DNA of 26,511 bases from Akkermansiaceae bacterium (GTDB taxonomy: Bacteria > Verrucomicrobiota > Verrucomicrobiia > Verrucomicrobiales > Akkermansiaceae), in contig JACKPZ010000035.1 in assembly GCA_024233135.1 (NCBI GenBank), positions 1-26,511 of the forward strand, given 5' to 3'. The translations under genes and the position numbers were made by a program. Below the pieces are notes generated by a model. It was not told the origin of the DNA, made no database searches, and saw nothing but the letters and a program-made list of their open reading frames with translations. Below, piece by piece: positions 15,757-23,427 of this stretch (the first letter of the stretch is position 1; every line of letters begins with the position of its first letter).

Positions 15757-17780
15757 ATCTCCACGTCCGCCAGTTCGCAGGCCGCGCCGTCGGCCGGCTT
15801 GACGAGCAGGCGGACGTAGCGGACCCGAGCCGGCGGCAGGGAAACGACGCTCCAGTCTTCCTTCGTCGCGCGGCACACGTCCACCGTTCGCCAGTTTTTC
15901 CCGGTCTCGCTCGTCTGAAACGCGATCGCGGACGGCCGGACCGCCGCGGGTGCGTGATGGATGACATATCTCCGCAAAGTTCTCTCGGAGCCGAAGTCGA
16001 AGCCGAGCCACGACTCGCCGTCCGTTCCGCCGGACCATCGGGTCACGGGTGTGCCATCCACGGCCGCGGCGGCCTCGCCGTCACTCGCCAGCACTTCGGT
16101 CTCCGGATCGAGGCAGAGATTGTAGGGCAGCCGCTCCGCCTGGTTGCGGAGGTTGAAGAAATGATCGGCGCGCACGAATTCGATCCGGCCCGGGTGTTCG
16201 CGCTGGAGCTGGTTGTGAAACTCGACGATGCGCTGCGGCTTCATCTCGCCCCAGATGTTCATCTGATAGGACAGGAACAACGGTGAATTCCCATCCCAGC
16301 GGCGGATCGCCCGGGACACGTCGCGAAGGAGGTCGTCATACGACCCCGCGTACGGGATCCGCAGTTTCTCGAAACGAAGGCGCTTGTTTTCGACACTTTC
16401 CGCGACCGATGGCACATCTTTGAAATTCTGCACCGTGAGGCCGTACAACAGCGGCCCGTTGCGCTCGTAGGCGGCGCGGGTTTCCGGCGTGGCATCGTCC
16501 CAGATCGTGATCACCCGCAGGCCGGCGCGTTCCGTGAATCGCCCGGTCATCCGCGTGTAGCCGTCGATGCGGGCCCGATCCTTGAGAAACGCCCCGACGG
16601 GCGCTCCGGGTTCGGCCAGCGTGTTGACCGGCATCAGATATCCCATGCCCGAAGGCCCGGAAACGAAGCAGTCGTTCAGAGAGGCGGCACCGTAGTAGTA
16701 GTTCATCAGGCCCGGTGCGATGTCGGCCAAGCCGGGCGCGATCGTCCAATTGAGCGGAATCCTCCCGCGGATGCCCGAACAGCCGTCCCATGCCTGCCTC
16801 ATCGCATGCTGGACATACTGGATGTTGTCGCCGTCGCTGATGAAGACCGCGATGTAGACCTTGTTCTTGATTTCCGGCATCCTCGGCACCGGCGGGACCC
16901 GGATTTCACCCGGACTGGCGGCGAAAACCGTCGATCCGTTGAAGAAATCCGCCGGCAGCGTTCCGATCCCATATTCCGATGCGGCCGTGATCCCGGAGCG
17001 CTCGGTCGCATACCAGCCGAGGGCCACCGCGTCACCGGCCGGCATGTCACGGAAGAACTCCCCCAACAAGGCGCGCTCGTCCTTTTCCCGCGGGTCCAGC
17101 CAGACCACCGCCGCGCCGCAGGCCGCCGCCATGTCGCGCGTGTGGTGGAGGTCGCCATGGCGCTCGAAGGGCCGAGCGCTCACGATGAGGCGCTTGGTGC
17201 AGCGCGGCCAGTATTTCCCGCGCATATACTGATAGATATCGACCGCGGACTCCTGCCGCAGCCCGGTGAGATCCGCGACGATTTCGGGATCCCACCCGTG
17301 GGACGCGATGGCGGCGAGAGTTTCACGCGTGACCGGCAGCGCGTCCTCCAGTGCCGCGACCGTTCCCGCGAGGTTGCGGTAGTGCTCGCTGCGCGAAACA
17401 TCGTAGAGCACCACTCCGCGGAGTTCGCCCGAGTATTTCGCGATGAGATCGAACCGGTCCCGCGAATCGTGCACCTCCACCTCGCCGATGCCCGTCGTCG
17501 GAGTCTCCAGCCAGGTGTCCCGCCCCTCCCCCGCGCGGTTGTCCAACAGGATGAACCGCGGCTGCCGGAGGTTCACCCGCCCTTGCAGCGATGAAAACGT
17601 GATCAAATCGTCCGGTCCGAGATCCTGAATGACGAGGGCGTCGAGCTTGGCGGCCGGCTTGGCGAACGCGGGGACGATCCGCCCGGCGGGCCATGGCGCG
17701 CGGTTTTCCTCCGGTGCGGCGCTGGTGGCCGCCATCGCAGCCAGGATCAGGAAGGGAATCGAGAGGAGTGGGTGGGCCAT
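15741..17780 (-). CDS. GxGYxYP-family exported protein with C-terminal discoidin-like domain
   Basis: The 679-residue protein has a signal peptide (MAHPLLSIPFLILAAMAATSA) and matches the GxGYxYP putative glycosidase family: an N-terminal domain (about 30-250), then the core with VYIAVFISDGDNIQYVQHAM, the conserved NWTIAPGLADIAP stretch, and GPSGMGYLMP at 375-384. The last motif gives GMGYLMP, so the usual second Tyr is Met here. Residues about 567-679 read as an F5/8-type (discoidin) carbohydrate-binding fold (VDGTPVTRWSGG, WLGFDFG, and a VRYVRLLV strand). The family is linked to polysaccharide use but its reaction is not established. I placed the start at 17780 by the signal peptide; the frame is open upstream to 17957. 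It converges on, and overlaps, the serine hydrolase gene. Confidence 0.85.
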   Translation of the reverse strand: MAHPLLSIPFLILAAMAATSAAPEENRAPWPAGRIVPAFAKPAAKLDALVIQDLGPDDLITFSSLQGRVNLRQPRFILLDNRAGEGRDTWLETPTTGIGEVEVHDSRDRFDLIAKYSGELRGVVLYDVSRSEHYRNLAGTVAALEDALPVTRETLAAIASHGWDPEIVADLTGLRQESAVDIYQYMRGKYWPRCTKRLIVSARPFERHGDLHHTRDMAAACGAAVVWLDPREKDERALLGEFFRDMPAGDAVALGWYATERSGITAASEYGIGTLPADFFNGSTVFAASPGEIRVPPVPRMPEIKNKVYIAVFISDGDNIQYVQHAMRQAWDGCSGIRGRIPLNWTIAPGLADIAPGLMNYYYGAASLNDCFVSGPSGMGYLMPVNTLAEPGAPVGAFLKDRARIDGYTRMTGRFTERAGLRVITIWDDATPETRAAYERNGPLLYGLTVQNFKDVPSVAESVENKRLRFEKLRIPYAGSYDDLLRDVSRAIRRWDGNSPLFLSYQMNIWGEMKPQRIVEFHNQLQREHPGRIEFVRADHFFNLRNQAERLPYNLCLDPETEVLASDGEAAAAVDGTPVTRWSGGTDGESWLGFDFGSERTLRRYVIHHAPAAVRPSAIAFQTSETGKNWRTVDVCRATKEDWSVVSLPPARVRYVRLLVKPADGAACELADVEIYGSR

Positions 17781-17998
17781 GCGGAAGACACGCCCCGGGC
17801 GGAGGCGCTGCCCTACTACGTCGACAGTCCCGCCGCGCTTTCGGCGCTTCGGTGCGCTTTGCACAGGATTTCTTGCAATTCGCGACGTTCCGGCCGTCGT
17901 GAACCCGCGGGGGATGCAGGCGGCGGGATTCCGCCGCATGGCACGCGCATTGCACAATCAAGGGCTGAGACGTTCGAACCCGACGATCGTGGGAAGCC

Positions 17999-18049
17999 AT
18001 GATGATCCAAACCCGAATTTGTGCCCGCACAAGGGTTCAACAACGATGA
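17999..18049 (+). CDS. Possible 16-residue leader peptide before the PRC-barrel gene
   Basis: Two tandem ATG codons open a 16-codon frame (MMIQTRICARTRVQQR) that ends with TGA at 18047-18049, where the ribosome site of the PRC-barrel gene begins. A GGGAAG lies just upstream of the first ATG. The stem-loop at 18010-18037 falls inside it. Four Arg residues are notable, and ribosome stalling could change access to the next gene. A chance frame is about as likely. Confidence 0.2.
   Translation: MMIQTRICARTRVQQR
18010..18037 (+). promoter_or_regulatory. Stem-loop in the PRC-barrel leader
   Basis: AACCC (18010-18014) pairs with GGGTT (18033-18037), and TTGTGC (18019-18024) pairs with GCACAA (18027-18032), giving 11 pairs with a 4-base bulge on the left side. 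The inner TTGTGCCCGCACAA could equally be a DNA operator. There is no T-tract, so it is not a terminator. It ends 11 bases before the ribosome site. Confidence 0.4.
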
Positions 18050-18055
18050 AAGGAG
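18049..18055 (+). promoter_or_regulatory. Strong ribosome binding site of the PRC-barrel gene
   Basis: AAAGGAG stands 6 bases before the ATG at 18062. It is the best Shine-Dalgarno match in the window, where most genes have none, and it points to high translation of this gene. Confidence 0.7.
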
Positions 18056-18061
18056 CATGAG

Positions 18062-18835
18062 ATGTTGCACAACTGCAAAACCTTGGAGAATTACAAATTG
18101 GACAGCCTGGACGGCGGGATCGGCAGGGTCCGGGACTTCTATTTCGACGACCGCCATTGGACGATCCGCTATCTGGTGGCCGACACCGGGACATGGCTCC
18201 GCGGGCGCCAGGTCCTGATCTCCCCGCACTCGTTGGTGGCGGCGATCAAGGATGACAAACACATCGCCGTCGACCTGAGCAAGCGCCAGATCGAGGAAAG
18301 CCCCTCACTCGAGGAGGACCAACCGGTTTCGCGGCAGTTCGAGGAGAAGTATTTCAGCCACCACGGCTGGGTCGGCTACTGGGGCGGCCCGCTCGCATGG
18401 GGCATCTATCCGTTTCCAGGTGCCGAGGCGGTGGCCGCGCCCGAGCCACCGGACAAGGTGCCCGGCGGCAGCAACGGCGACCCGCACCTGCGGAGCACCC
18501 ATCATGTCACTGGATATCAAATCGAAGCCCGTGACGGTTCGATCGGCCACGTCGAGGATTTCATCATCGACGACGTGTCATGGGCCGTCCGCTATCTGGT
18601 CATCGACACGAAGAACTGGTGGCCCGGCCGCAAGGTGATCGTTTCGCCGCAATGGCTGGAAGACATCTCATGGACCGATGCGGTGATCCGTTTCGCGCTG
18701 ACGCGCGAGGAAATCAAGAACGCCCCCGAATTCACCGAGCAGACATTGATCAGCCGCGAATACGAGGCGGAGCTTCACGGACACTACCGGCGGGAGCCGT
18801 ATTGGGCGTCGGGCGAAGCGGCCGCGAGGTCGTGA
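18062..18835 (+). CDS. Duplicated PRC-barrel domain protein
   Basis: The 257-residue protein contains two copies of a PRC-barrel-like unit: about residues 15-60 (LDGGIGRVRDFYFDDRHWTI, then RYLVADT, WLRGRQVLISPHSL) and about 157-201 (RDGSIGHVEDFIIDDVSWAV, RYLVIDT, WWPGRKVIVSPQWL). The two align almost position by position, so the gene arose by internal duplication. PRC barrels occur in RNA-processing and photosynthetic proteins and in many small stress-related bacterial proteins. No signal peptide or membrane helix is present, so it is cytoplasmic. A Trp/Gly-rich link (HHGWVGYWGGPLAWGIYPF) joins the halves. It follows a stem-loop leader and a strong ribosome site, which suggests abundant and regulated expression. 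Its role is unknown. Confidence 0.85.
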   Translation: MLHNCKTLENYKLDSLDGGIGRVRDFYFDDRHWTIRYLVADTGTWLRGRQVLISPHSLVAAIKDDKHIAVDLSKRQIEESPSLEEDQPVSRQFEEKYFSHHGWVGYWGGPLAWGIYPFPGAEAVAAPEPPDKVPGGSNGDPHLRSTHHVTGYQIEARDGSIGHVEDFIIDDVSWAVRYLVIDTKNWWPGRKVIVSPQWLEDISWTDAVIRFALTREEIKNAPEFTEQTLISREYEAELHGHYRREPYWASGEAAARS

Positions 18836-18879
18836 CTGCGCGTGTGCCCGACCCGCGCTTTCCGGCGTGAGGTTGGCGC

Positions 18880-18907
18880 TTGGCAGCGGCATCCGGAGAT
18901 CTACACT
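18880..18907 (+). promoter_or_regulatory. Candidate sigma-70 promoter of the rhomboid gene
   Basis: TTGGCA (18880-18885) and TACACT (18902-18907) are 16 bases apart and match the consensus at 5 of 6 and 4 of 6 positions. Transcription would begin near 18914, leaving a leader of only about 14 bases before the ATG at 18928. This argues against the alternative TTG start at 18880, although a GAGG lies 7 bases before that TTG. Confidence 0.4.
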
Positions 18908-18908
18908 C

Positions 18909-18927
18909 CGCCGCCGTAGTGGCGGCG
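18909..18927 (+). repeat. GC hairpin touching the rhomboid start codon
   Basis: CGCCGCC (18909-18915), loop GTAGT, GGCGGCG (18921-18927). The right arm ends directly at the ATG at 18928, so it occupies the place of a ribosome site. If it is transcribed it could hinder initiation; if transcription starts near 18914 most of it is absent from the RNA. Confidence 0.35.
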
Positions 18928-19866
18928 ATGAAAGAAACTTCCTCCGGTCCTCCGAATCCACGCCACGCCCGTCACCGGCGGGTTCCTGTGCATTGGTCCG
19001 CGAGTCCGTTGACCGTCGCATTGATCGCGATCTGCGCCGTGGTGGCGGTCGTCAGCCAGTTGGGATCCGACACCCGGCCGGTGGCGTGGATGTTCTTCAA
19101 CGATCCTCCCCGGACCGAGCAAATCGAGGAGCGGCTCATCGCTTTGGAAGAAGCGGGCGATGAGGAGTCGGCGGCATACGAGGAGCTGTGGGACGAATAC
19201 GAGCGGCTTCACGCGCGTGATCCCGAGCCGCTGAAACAGGTTGCCCGCGGCCAGGTCTGGCGGCTGATCACTCCGATGTTCCTGCACTTCGGCGTGATGC
19301 ACATCCTGTTCAACATGATGTGGCTTTGGACCCTGGGAAGGCCGCTGGAACATGAGCTTGGCAAAGCCCGGTTCCTGCTGGTGGTGGCGGCGATCGCCGT
19401 TTGCTCGAACATCGCCGAGGCCTTGCTCGGCGGGACGAATTTCGGCGGCATGTCGGGCGTGATCTACGGGTTGTTCGGGCTCGTCGTCGTGCACGGGCGG
19501 CTCCATCCGGCGGGCATCCTCCATCTCGATCCACGGACGGTGCGTTTCATGATCATCTGGCTCGTCCTGTGTTTCACCGGTTTCCTCGGCCCGATCGCCA
19601 ACTGGGCCCACCTGTTCGGTCTGTTCAGCGGTGGTCTGATCGGCGCCGGCATCGCGATGCGTTCCGGCGGCTGGAAGCGGATGCAGCGGCGGCGCGACTT
19701 CCGCAAGGCCTTCGCGGAAGGCTCGGGGGCGATCCACACCTGCGCCGTCTGCGGAAAAACCGAGATGCACGATTCCGACCTCGAGTTCCGCGTGTGTACG
19801 GACGGCCACGAATACTGCCAGCACCATCAGCCTCAGGAAACCACCGCTCCGTCGGCCGGCGGATGA
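18928..19866 (+). CDS. Rhomboid intramembrane serine protease with zinc-ribbon-like tail
   Basis: Rhomboids cleave membrane helices within the bilayer. The 312-residue product has the family hallmarks: the WRLITPMFLHFGVMHILFN segment with the conserved Asn, the catalytic Ser in GMSG (S176) and the catalytic His in NWAHLFG (H228). An acidic soluble loop with ERLIALEEAGDEESAAYEEL lies between the first and second helices. The C-terminus adds a cytoplasmic tail with C272-x-x-C275, C290, C297 and H299-H300, which looks like a small zinc-binding knuckle; E. coli GlpG has no such tail. I chose the ATG at 18928 because a promoter-like sequence covers the upstream TTG. The gene ends one base before the convergent GH43 gene. 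The substrate is unknown. Confidence 0.88.
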   Translation: MKETSSGPPNPRHARHRRVPVHWSASPLTVALIAICAVVAVVSQLGSDTRPVAWMFFNDPPRTEQIEERLIALEEAGDEESAAYEELWDEYERLHARDPEPLKQVARGQVWRLITPMFLHFGVMHILFNMMWLWTLGRPLEHELGKARFLLVVAAIAVCSNIAEALLGGTNFGGMSGVIYGLFGLVVVHGRLHPAGILHLDPRTVRFMIIWLVLCFTGFLGPIANWAHLFGLFSGGLIGAGIAMRSGGWKRMQRRRDFRKAFAEGSGAIHTCAVCGKTEMHDSDLEFRVCTDGHEYCQHHQPQETTAPSAGG

Positions 19867-19867
19867 T

Positions 19868-20872
19868 TCAATGAGCGAACGCGGCGCCGCTCACCTTCGT
19901 GCGCTCGTCGGAACCGTAGGTTTTCTCCACTCGCTCATATTCCTCCGGGGTGAGCGGGAGGATCGAGCCGTGGCGGAAATGGAACGGGAACGTGACGTCG
20001 CCGGCGGGTTCGAACGAGCCGGCCGCGAGGTCCGTGGTGATGAACGGTTTGTAGCCGGCGCCGCGGGCGTAGTTGTCGATCACGAGGCACCATGTGGCCG
20101 GCTTGCCATCGGTGGCCGGTTCGAGTTGGAAACACTCCGGTCCTTCATACCCCGTGAGCTTCGACAGCGAGAAGTCCGGGATCTCCCGCCAGTCGCCCAT
20201 CAGCTTGTCACTCGACTCGAGCGTGATCGACTTGAACTGCTCGTCCTTGGTGAAGCGGAAGTATTTCGATCCGTCGTGGATGATGGTGGTGTCGATGATG
20301 GTGTTCGGTTTCTCGATGAAAACGAACGGCTCGCCGACGTCCCGGAAATTCTTGGTCCGGACGGCCCAGATGCGGTGTTTTTCGAATTTGTCTCGCTTCG
20401 TGGTCGAGGCCCAGAAGATGAGGTAATCGCCGGCTTCCTCGTCATAGACGATCTCCGGAGCCCAGGTGCATCCGGCGTCCTTCGGTGCCACTTCGAGCAG
20501 CCGCGGCTCGGACCACTCCACGAGATCGCGCGAGGTCCAGACGACGATCGAGCGGCTGCCCTTGGTCACCGCACGGTTCCAGTCGTGCTTCAGGTGATGG
20601 ACCGAGAGGTCGGTGGCGATGAGGATGAAGCCGCGGTTGTCGTGGGAGCGGATCAGGTAGGGATCGCGCACGCCCCTTTCGCCGATCTTGCTGACGAGCA
20701 CCGGCTCACCGCCGTTGAGAGCGTCCCATTTCCGTCCGTCCTTGCTGAGACCGAAGTAGATCTGCTCGGTCATCGGAGTTTGCTCGCCCTTGAAAGTCGC
20801 GAACAAAAAGCCGCCATCGCCGGCGAATGCGGACGCGGAAAGAACAAACAAGGCGGCGAGGGATTTCATCAT
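19868..20872 (-). CDS. Exported GH43-type glycoside hydrolase
   Basis: The 334-residue product starts with a signal peptide (MMKSLAALFVLSASAFA) and shows five-bladed propeller motifs of GH43: GVRDPYLI (R69-D70), then WAPEI (137-141), the Asp in TIIDTTII (D194), the acid in GYEGPECF (E243) and RHGSILPLT (H301). GH43 enzymes mostly cut arabinose- or xylose-containing side chains, some galactans. No binding module is attached. It should act in the periplasm or outside the cell. The start is the first of two tandem ATGs. It is divergent from the transglutaminase-like gene (116 bases between) and convergent with the rhomboid gene. Exact substrate specificity cannot be read. Confidence 0.85.
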   Translation of the reverse strand: MMKSLAALFVLSASAFAGDGGFLFATFKGEQTPMTEQIYFGLSKDGRKWDALNGGEPVLVSKIGERGVRDPYLIRSHDNRGFILIATDLSVHHLKHDWNRAVTKGSRSIVVWTSRDLVEWSEPRLLEVAPKDAGCTWAPEIVYDEEAGDYLIFWASTTKRDKFEKHRIWAVRTKNFRDVGEPFVFIEKPNTIIDTTIIHDGSKYFRFTKDEQFKSITLESSDKLMGDWREIPDFSLSKLTGYEGPECFQLEPATDGKPATWCLVIDNYARGAGYKPFITTDLAAGSFEPAGDVTFPFHFRHGSILPLTPEEYERVEKTYGSDERTKVSGAAFAH

Positions 20873-20988
20873 GGGTTCATCCAGAGTAGCGAAATCGAGA
20901 CAGGGATTCCGACAAATTTCCGAGGTGAATCGCTGTGGCGCCCGGATGACACAAGCGGCGGCCGGGCTCCGTATCCCTGCGGTTCCTT

Positions 20989-23376
20989 ATGAAACCGTTT
21001 GTTCCGTTGCTCTTCATCGCCCTGCCGTTCCTCGCGCGCATTTCCGCCGAACCCGCCTTTCTCCAGCCACTGCGCGACGATGGATTCCGCTTCACCCCCA
21101 AGGTGAAGGAGGCCTGGCTGGCCCACTCGAAACAACAGGCGCTCAACGAGATCCGTGCCGCCGGGAAACAGCTCCCGGACGATTTCCTCGCATGGATCGA
21201 CGCCGATCCCGTCGTGCGGGCCACCGTCTACGGAGCGCGCAAGAACCCGGCGAACGTCCTGCTGATGCTGCGTTCGCTTGAACTCGACCTCGGAACGAAG
21301 GCGGTGCGCGAGGATTTCACCCAACTCGCGCTCGCGATGGCCGTGGTCCACGCGGACAAGGGCCCGGAGGCCGACCTCCGCGAGCGCGATCTCCTGGAAC
21401 TCGTGATCCCGGGCGACCCGCGGCAGCGCGTGGACACCCGCGACCCGAAGCGGCAGCTCGATCGCAACGACCACATCATCAATTTCCTGGAGTCGATCAC
21501 CATCGAGGAGGAGGTCGTCGTCGGCCATCGCGAGGAGCCGCCGCCGTTGAAATACGACGACCGTGGTGTGGCGATCCCGCAGCCGAAAAACGCGAAGAAT
21601 GTGAAAGTGCCGGTGACGGAGACGAGCACCCGCACCTTGTATGCGGCCGATGTGATCGCCAGCCGCGAGCTGCAGGAGAAATTCAACACCTACATGAAGG
21701 AGCACGGTGAGGACGTGTCGATCGACTGCGGCGACCAGGTCGTGCACTGGAAGAGCACGGCCGCGGTGCGCGCGGAGCGGAAGGCGATCAACGATGCGCT
21801 GGTGATGTTCCGCACCGCCTACGAGGAGAAGGGCCTGCTGCCGAAGGCGCGGGACGCCTCCCCCACCCCGGCGGAAAGCGCGGCGTGGTGGATCCGCAAC
21901 GACAAGTTCCGCTTTCCGCCCGAGACCGCGGAGCAGCGGGCGTGGCCGAAGTATCCGCTCGATTCGCCGTGGCCGACGCTCACGCTGCTCGCCGCGGACA
22001 CCCAGCCGCTGCGCGAGCGCGAGGAACGCTGGACGGCATTCCGCGACAAGGGCGAGATGCGCACCTACGGCGAATACATCGGCCCGATCGCGCAGCAGTT
22101 CGACATGCAGTCGGCGCGCCGGATCACGCCCTATCCGTTCCACTACGGGACCTATCAGATGATGGCGAAGGACGGAGGTGTCTGCGGGACGATGGCGAAC
22201 ATGGGCGTGCGCACCTACAACACGCTCGGCATGCCGTCGTGCACGGCGGGGCAGCCGGGCCACTGCGCGTTGATCCGCTTCGACTTCGACGCGAAGAAAA
22301 ACCTCTACGAATGCAAGGGCGGCCAGTTCGCCACCGGCGGTCCGGAGAAGACCACTCCGCACGTTCCCTTCGTGTTTTCGGAGACCACGCAGCGCGGGCC
22401 GATGATCTTCTATCAGACGATCGCGTGGGCGGTGAACTTCGGGTTCCAGGAATACCTCGATTCCACGCTCGCCTACCGGGTCTTCCAGTCGTTGCCGGAT
22501 GAGGAACGGGCGGCGCATGGCCTCGGTTTGTTAGAGAACACGCTTGTCTTGAACCCCTACAACATCCTGCTGCCCGAGGCCGCGCAGGAGGCGGCCGCGA
22601 CGCCGGAGGACCAGATCCGTTTCTGGCGAGCCTTCGACAAGACCCTCGCCGCGGTCGACCGCCCGGGATGCCCGAAGGCCGGCCTCTACAACCAGACGGT
22701 GCTGGCGAAATGCTTCGGCCGGATCGCGAAACTGCCGGTCCCCAAGGACACCCGGACCGCCCGCGCGGTGCTGGATTTCCTGCGCGGGAACGGCTGTGAC
22801 AACGCCGAGGCGCTGGTCACCTATCAGATCGCCCTCGACGGCATGGACCGCGCCGCGCGGGAAACGGAGGCGGCGTTTCGGAAGCATCTCGGCGCCGGGC
22901 GCACTCCGCAGACCTGTGCGTTGATGGCCGGCACCCTGAAGGCCGTGGCGGACCGGATCGAAAACAAGAACCAACGCAAGCAATGGGCCGCGGAGCGCTG
23001 GGAGGAGATCCAGGGCCACGAGAACTACCTCGACCCGCGCGACAAGATCCTCACCGACGATTGCGCAAGGATCCTTGCCAAAATGAATCGCGCGAAACTC
23101 GCCGCCGCCACCGAGCTCAACGAGCCGGTGCTCGTCGCCGTGCTCGACGATTTCCGCCGCCACGTCGCCGGCGAGCGATCCCCGAAATCATGCAAGCAAC
23201 AGGCGAAGCGGATCGGCGCGGTCGCCAAACAACTCAAGGACAGCGCCCAGGCGAAAGCATGGCTCGGCGGGATGGCGAAGGCGATCGACGGCCGCGAGAC
23301 CTATCAGACGAAAAACGGCAAGCCGCAGAAAGACCCCGCGGCCGAGACCATCGCCAGGCTGATGGCGGCTTCGTGA
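20989..23376 (+). CDS. Exported 795-aa protein with a transglutaminase-like core
   Basis: I do not recognise a named family for the whole protein. It has a signal peptide (MKPFVPLLFIALPFLARISA). In the middle the pattern GGVCGTMANMGVRTYNTLGM, then GQPGHCALIRFD, resembles the catalytic centre of transglutaminase-like cysteine proteins, with C399 as nucleophile and H425 as partner; the third (Asp) residue is not clear. Residues about 25-390 are mostly helical, and residues about 520-795 form another helical domain with short repeats (CxxxAGTLKAVADRIE at about 643 and CKQQAKRIGAVAKQL at about 735). Further cysteines (418, 426, 442) lie near the core. Such proteins often act on peptides or cell-wall cross-links in the periplasm. 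No ribosome site is obvious. The EamA transporter follows 51 bases later. Confidence 0.75.
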   Translation: MKPFVPLLFIALPFLARISAEPAFLQPLRDDGFRFTPKVKEAWLAHSKQQALNEIRAAGKQLPDDFLAWIDADPVVRATVYGARKNPANVLLMLRSLELDLGTKAVREDFTQLALAMAVVHADKGPEADLRERDLLELVIPGDPRQRVDTRDPKRQLDRNDHIINFLESITIEEEVVVGHREEPPPLKYDDRGVAIPQPKNAKNVKVPVTETSTRTLYAADVIASRELQEKFNTYMKEHGEDVSIDCGDQVVHWKSTAAVRAERKAINDALVMFRTAYEEKGLLPKARDASPTPAESAAWWIRNDKFRFPPETAEQRAWPKYPLDSPWPTLTLLAADTQPLREREERWTAFRDKGEMRTYGEYIGPIAQQFDMQSARRITPYPFHYGTYQMMAKDGGVCGTMANMGVRTYNTLGMPSCTAGQPGHCALIRFDFDAKKNLYECKGGQFATGGPEKTTPHVPFVFSETTQRGPMIFYQTIAWAVNFGFQEYLDSTLAYRVFQSLPDEERAAHGLGLLENTLVLNPYNILLPEAAQEAAATPEDQIRFWRAFDKTLAAVDRPGCPKAGLYNQTVLAKCFGRIAKLPVPKDTRTARAVLDFLRGNGCDNAEALVTYQIALDGMDRAARETEAAFRKHLGAGRTPQTCALMAGTLKAVADRIENKNQRKQWAAERWEEIQGHENYLDPRDKILTDDCARILAKMNRAKLAAATELNEPVLVAVLDDFRRHVAGERSPKSCKQQAKRIGAVAKQLKDSAQAKAWLGGMAKAIDGRETYQTKNGKPQKDPAAETIARLMAAS

Positions 23377-23393
23377 GCGCGAGGATCGGGTTT

Positions 23394-23419
23394 GCCTGCG
23401 GCGGGTCGTCCGCGCAGGC
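23394..23419 (+). repeat. GC stem-loop between the transglutaminase-like gene and the transporter
   Basis: GCCTGCG (23394-23400) pairs with CGCAGGC (23413-23419), and CGG pairs with CCG inside, with one bulged G and a GTCGT loop. There is no T-tract, so a classic terminator is unlikely, but it could slow polymerase or protect the upstream message. It lies 8 bases before the chosen GTG start of the next gene. Confidence 0.45.
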
Positions 23420-23427
23420 TCCGCCGC

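Larger units (their letters stand above)
17781..18061. promoter_or_regulatory. 281-base divergent intergenic region
   Basis: It separates the GxGYxYP gene (minus) from the PRC-barrel gene (plus) and must carry both promoters. The plus side holds a small reading frame (17999-18049), a stem-loop and a strong ribosome site, listed separately. On the minus side a TTGCA and TGCAA pair (17859-17863 and 17874-17878) frames a 10-base gap and could be a weak operator. No convincing -35/-10 pair was found for either gene. Confidence 0.4.

Noticed and set aside
17859..17878. TTGCA and TGCAA pair separated by 10 bases as a regulator site
   Set aside because: Five-base arms are expected by chance in a window this long, and no regulator gene is nearby. 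I mention it only under the intergenic region.
17781..17957. In-frame extension of the GxGYxYP gene upstream of 17780
   Set aside because: It would bury the clear signal peptide 59 residues inside the protein.
2890..22535. CTAACAA/TTGTTAG words at four places (about 2898, 6611, 15497, 22528), possible uptake or repeat motif
   Set aside because: A rough count of the shorter core CTAAC/GTTAG is not above what the base composition predicts, and most copies are explained by Leu codons.
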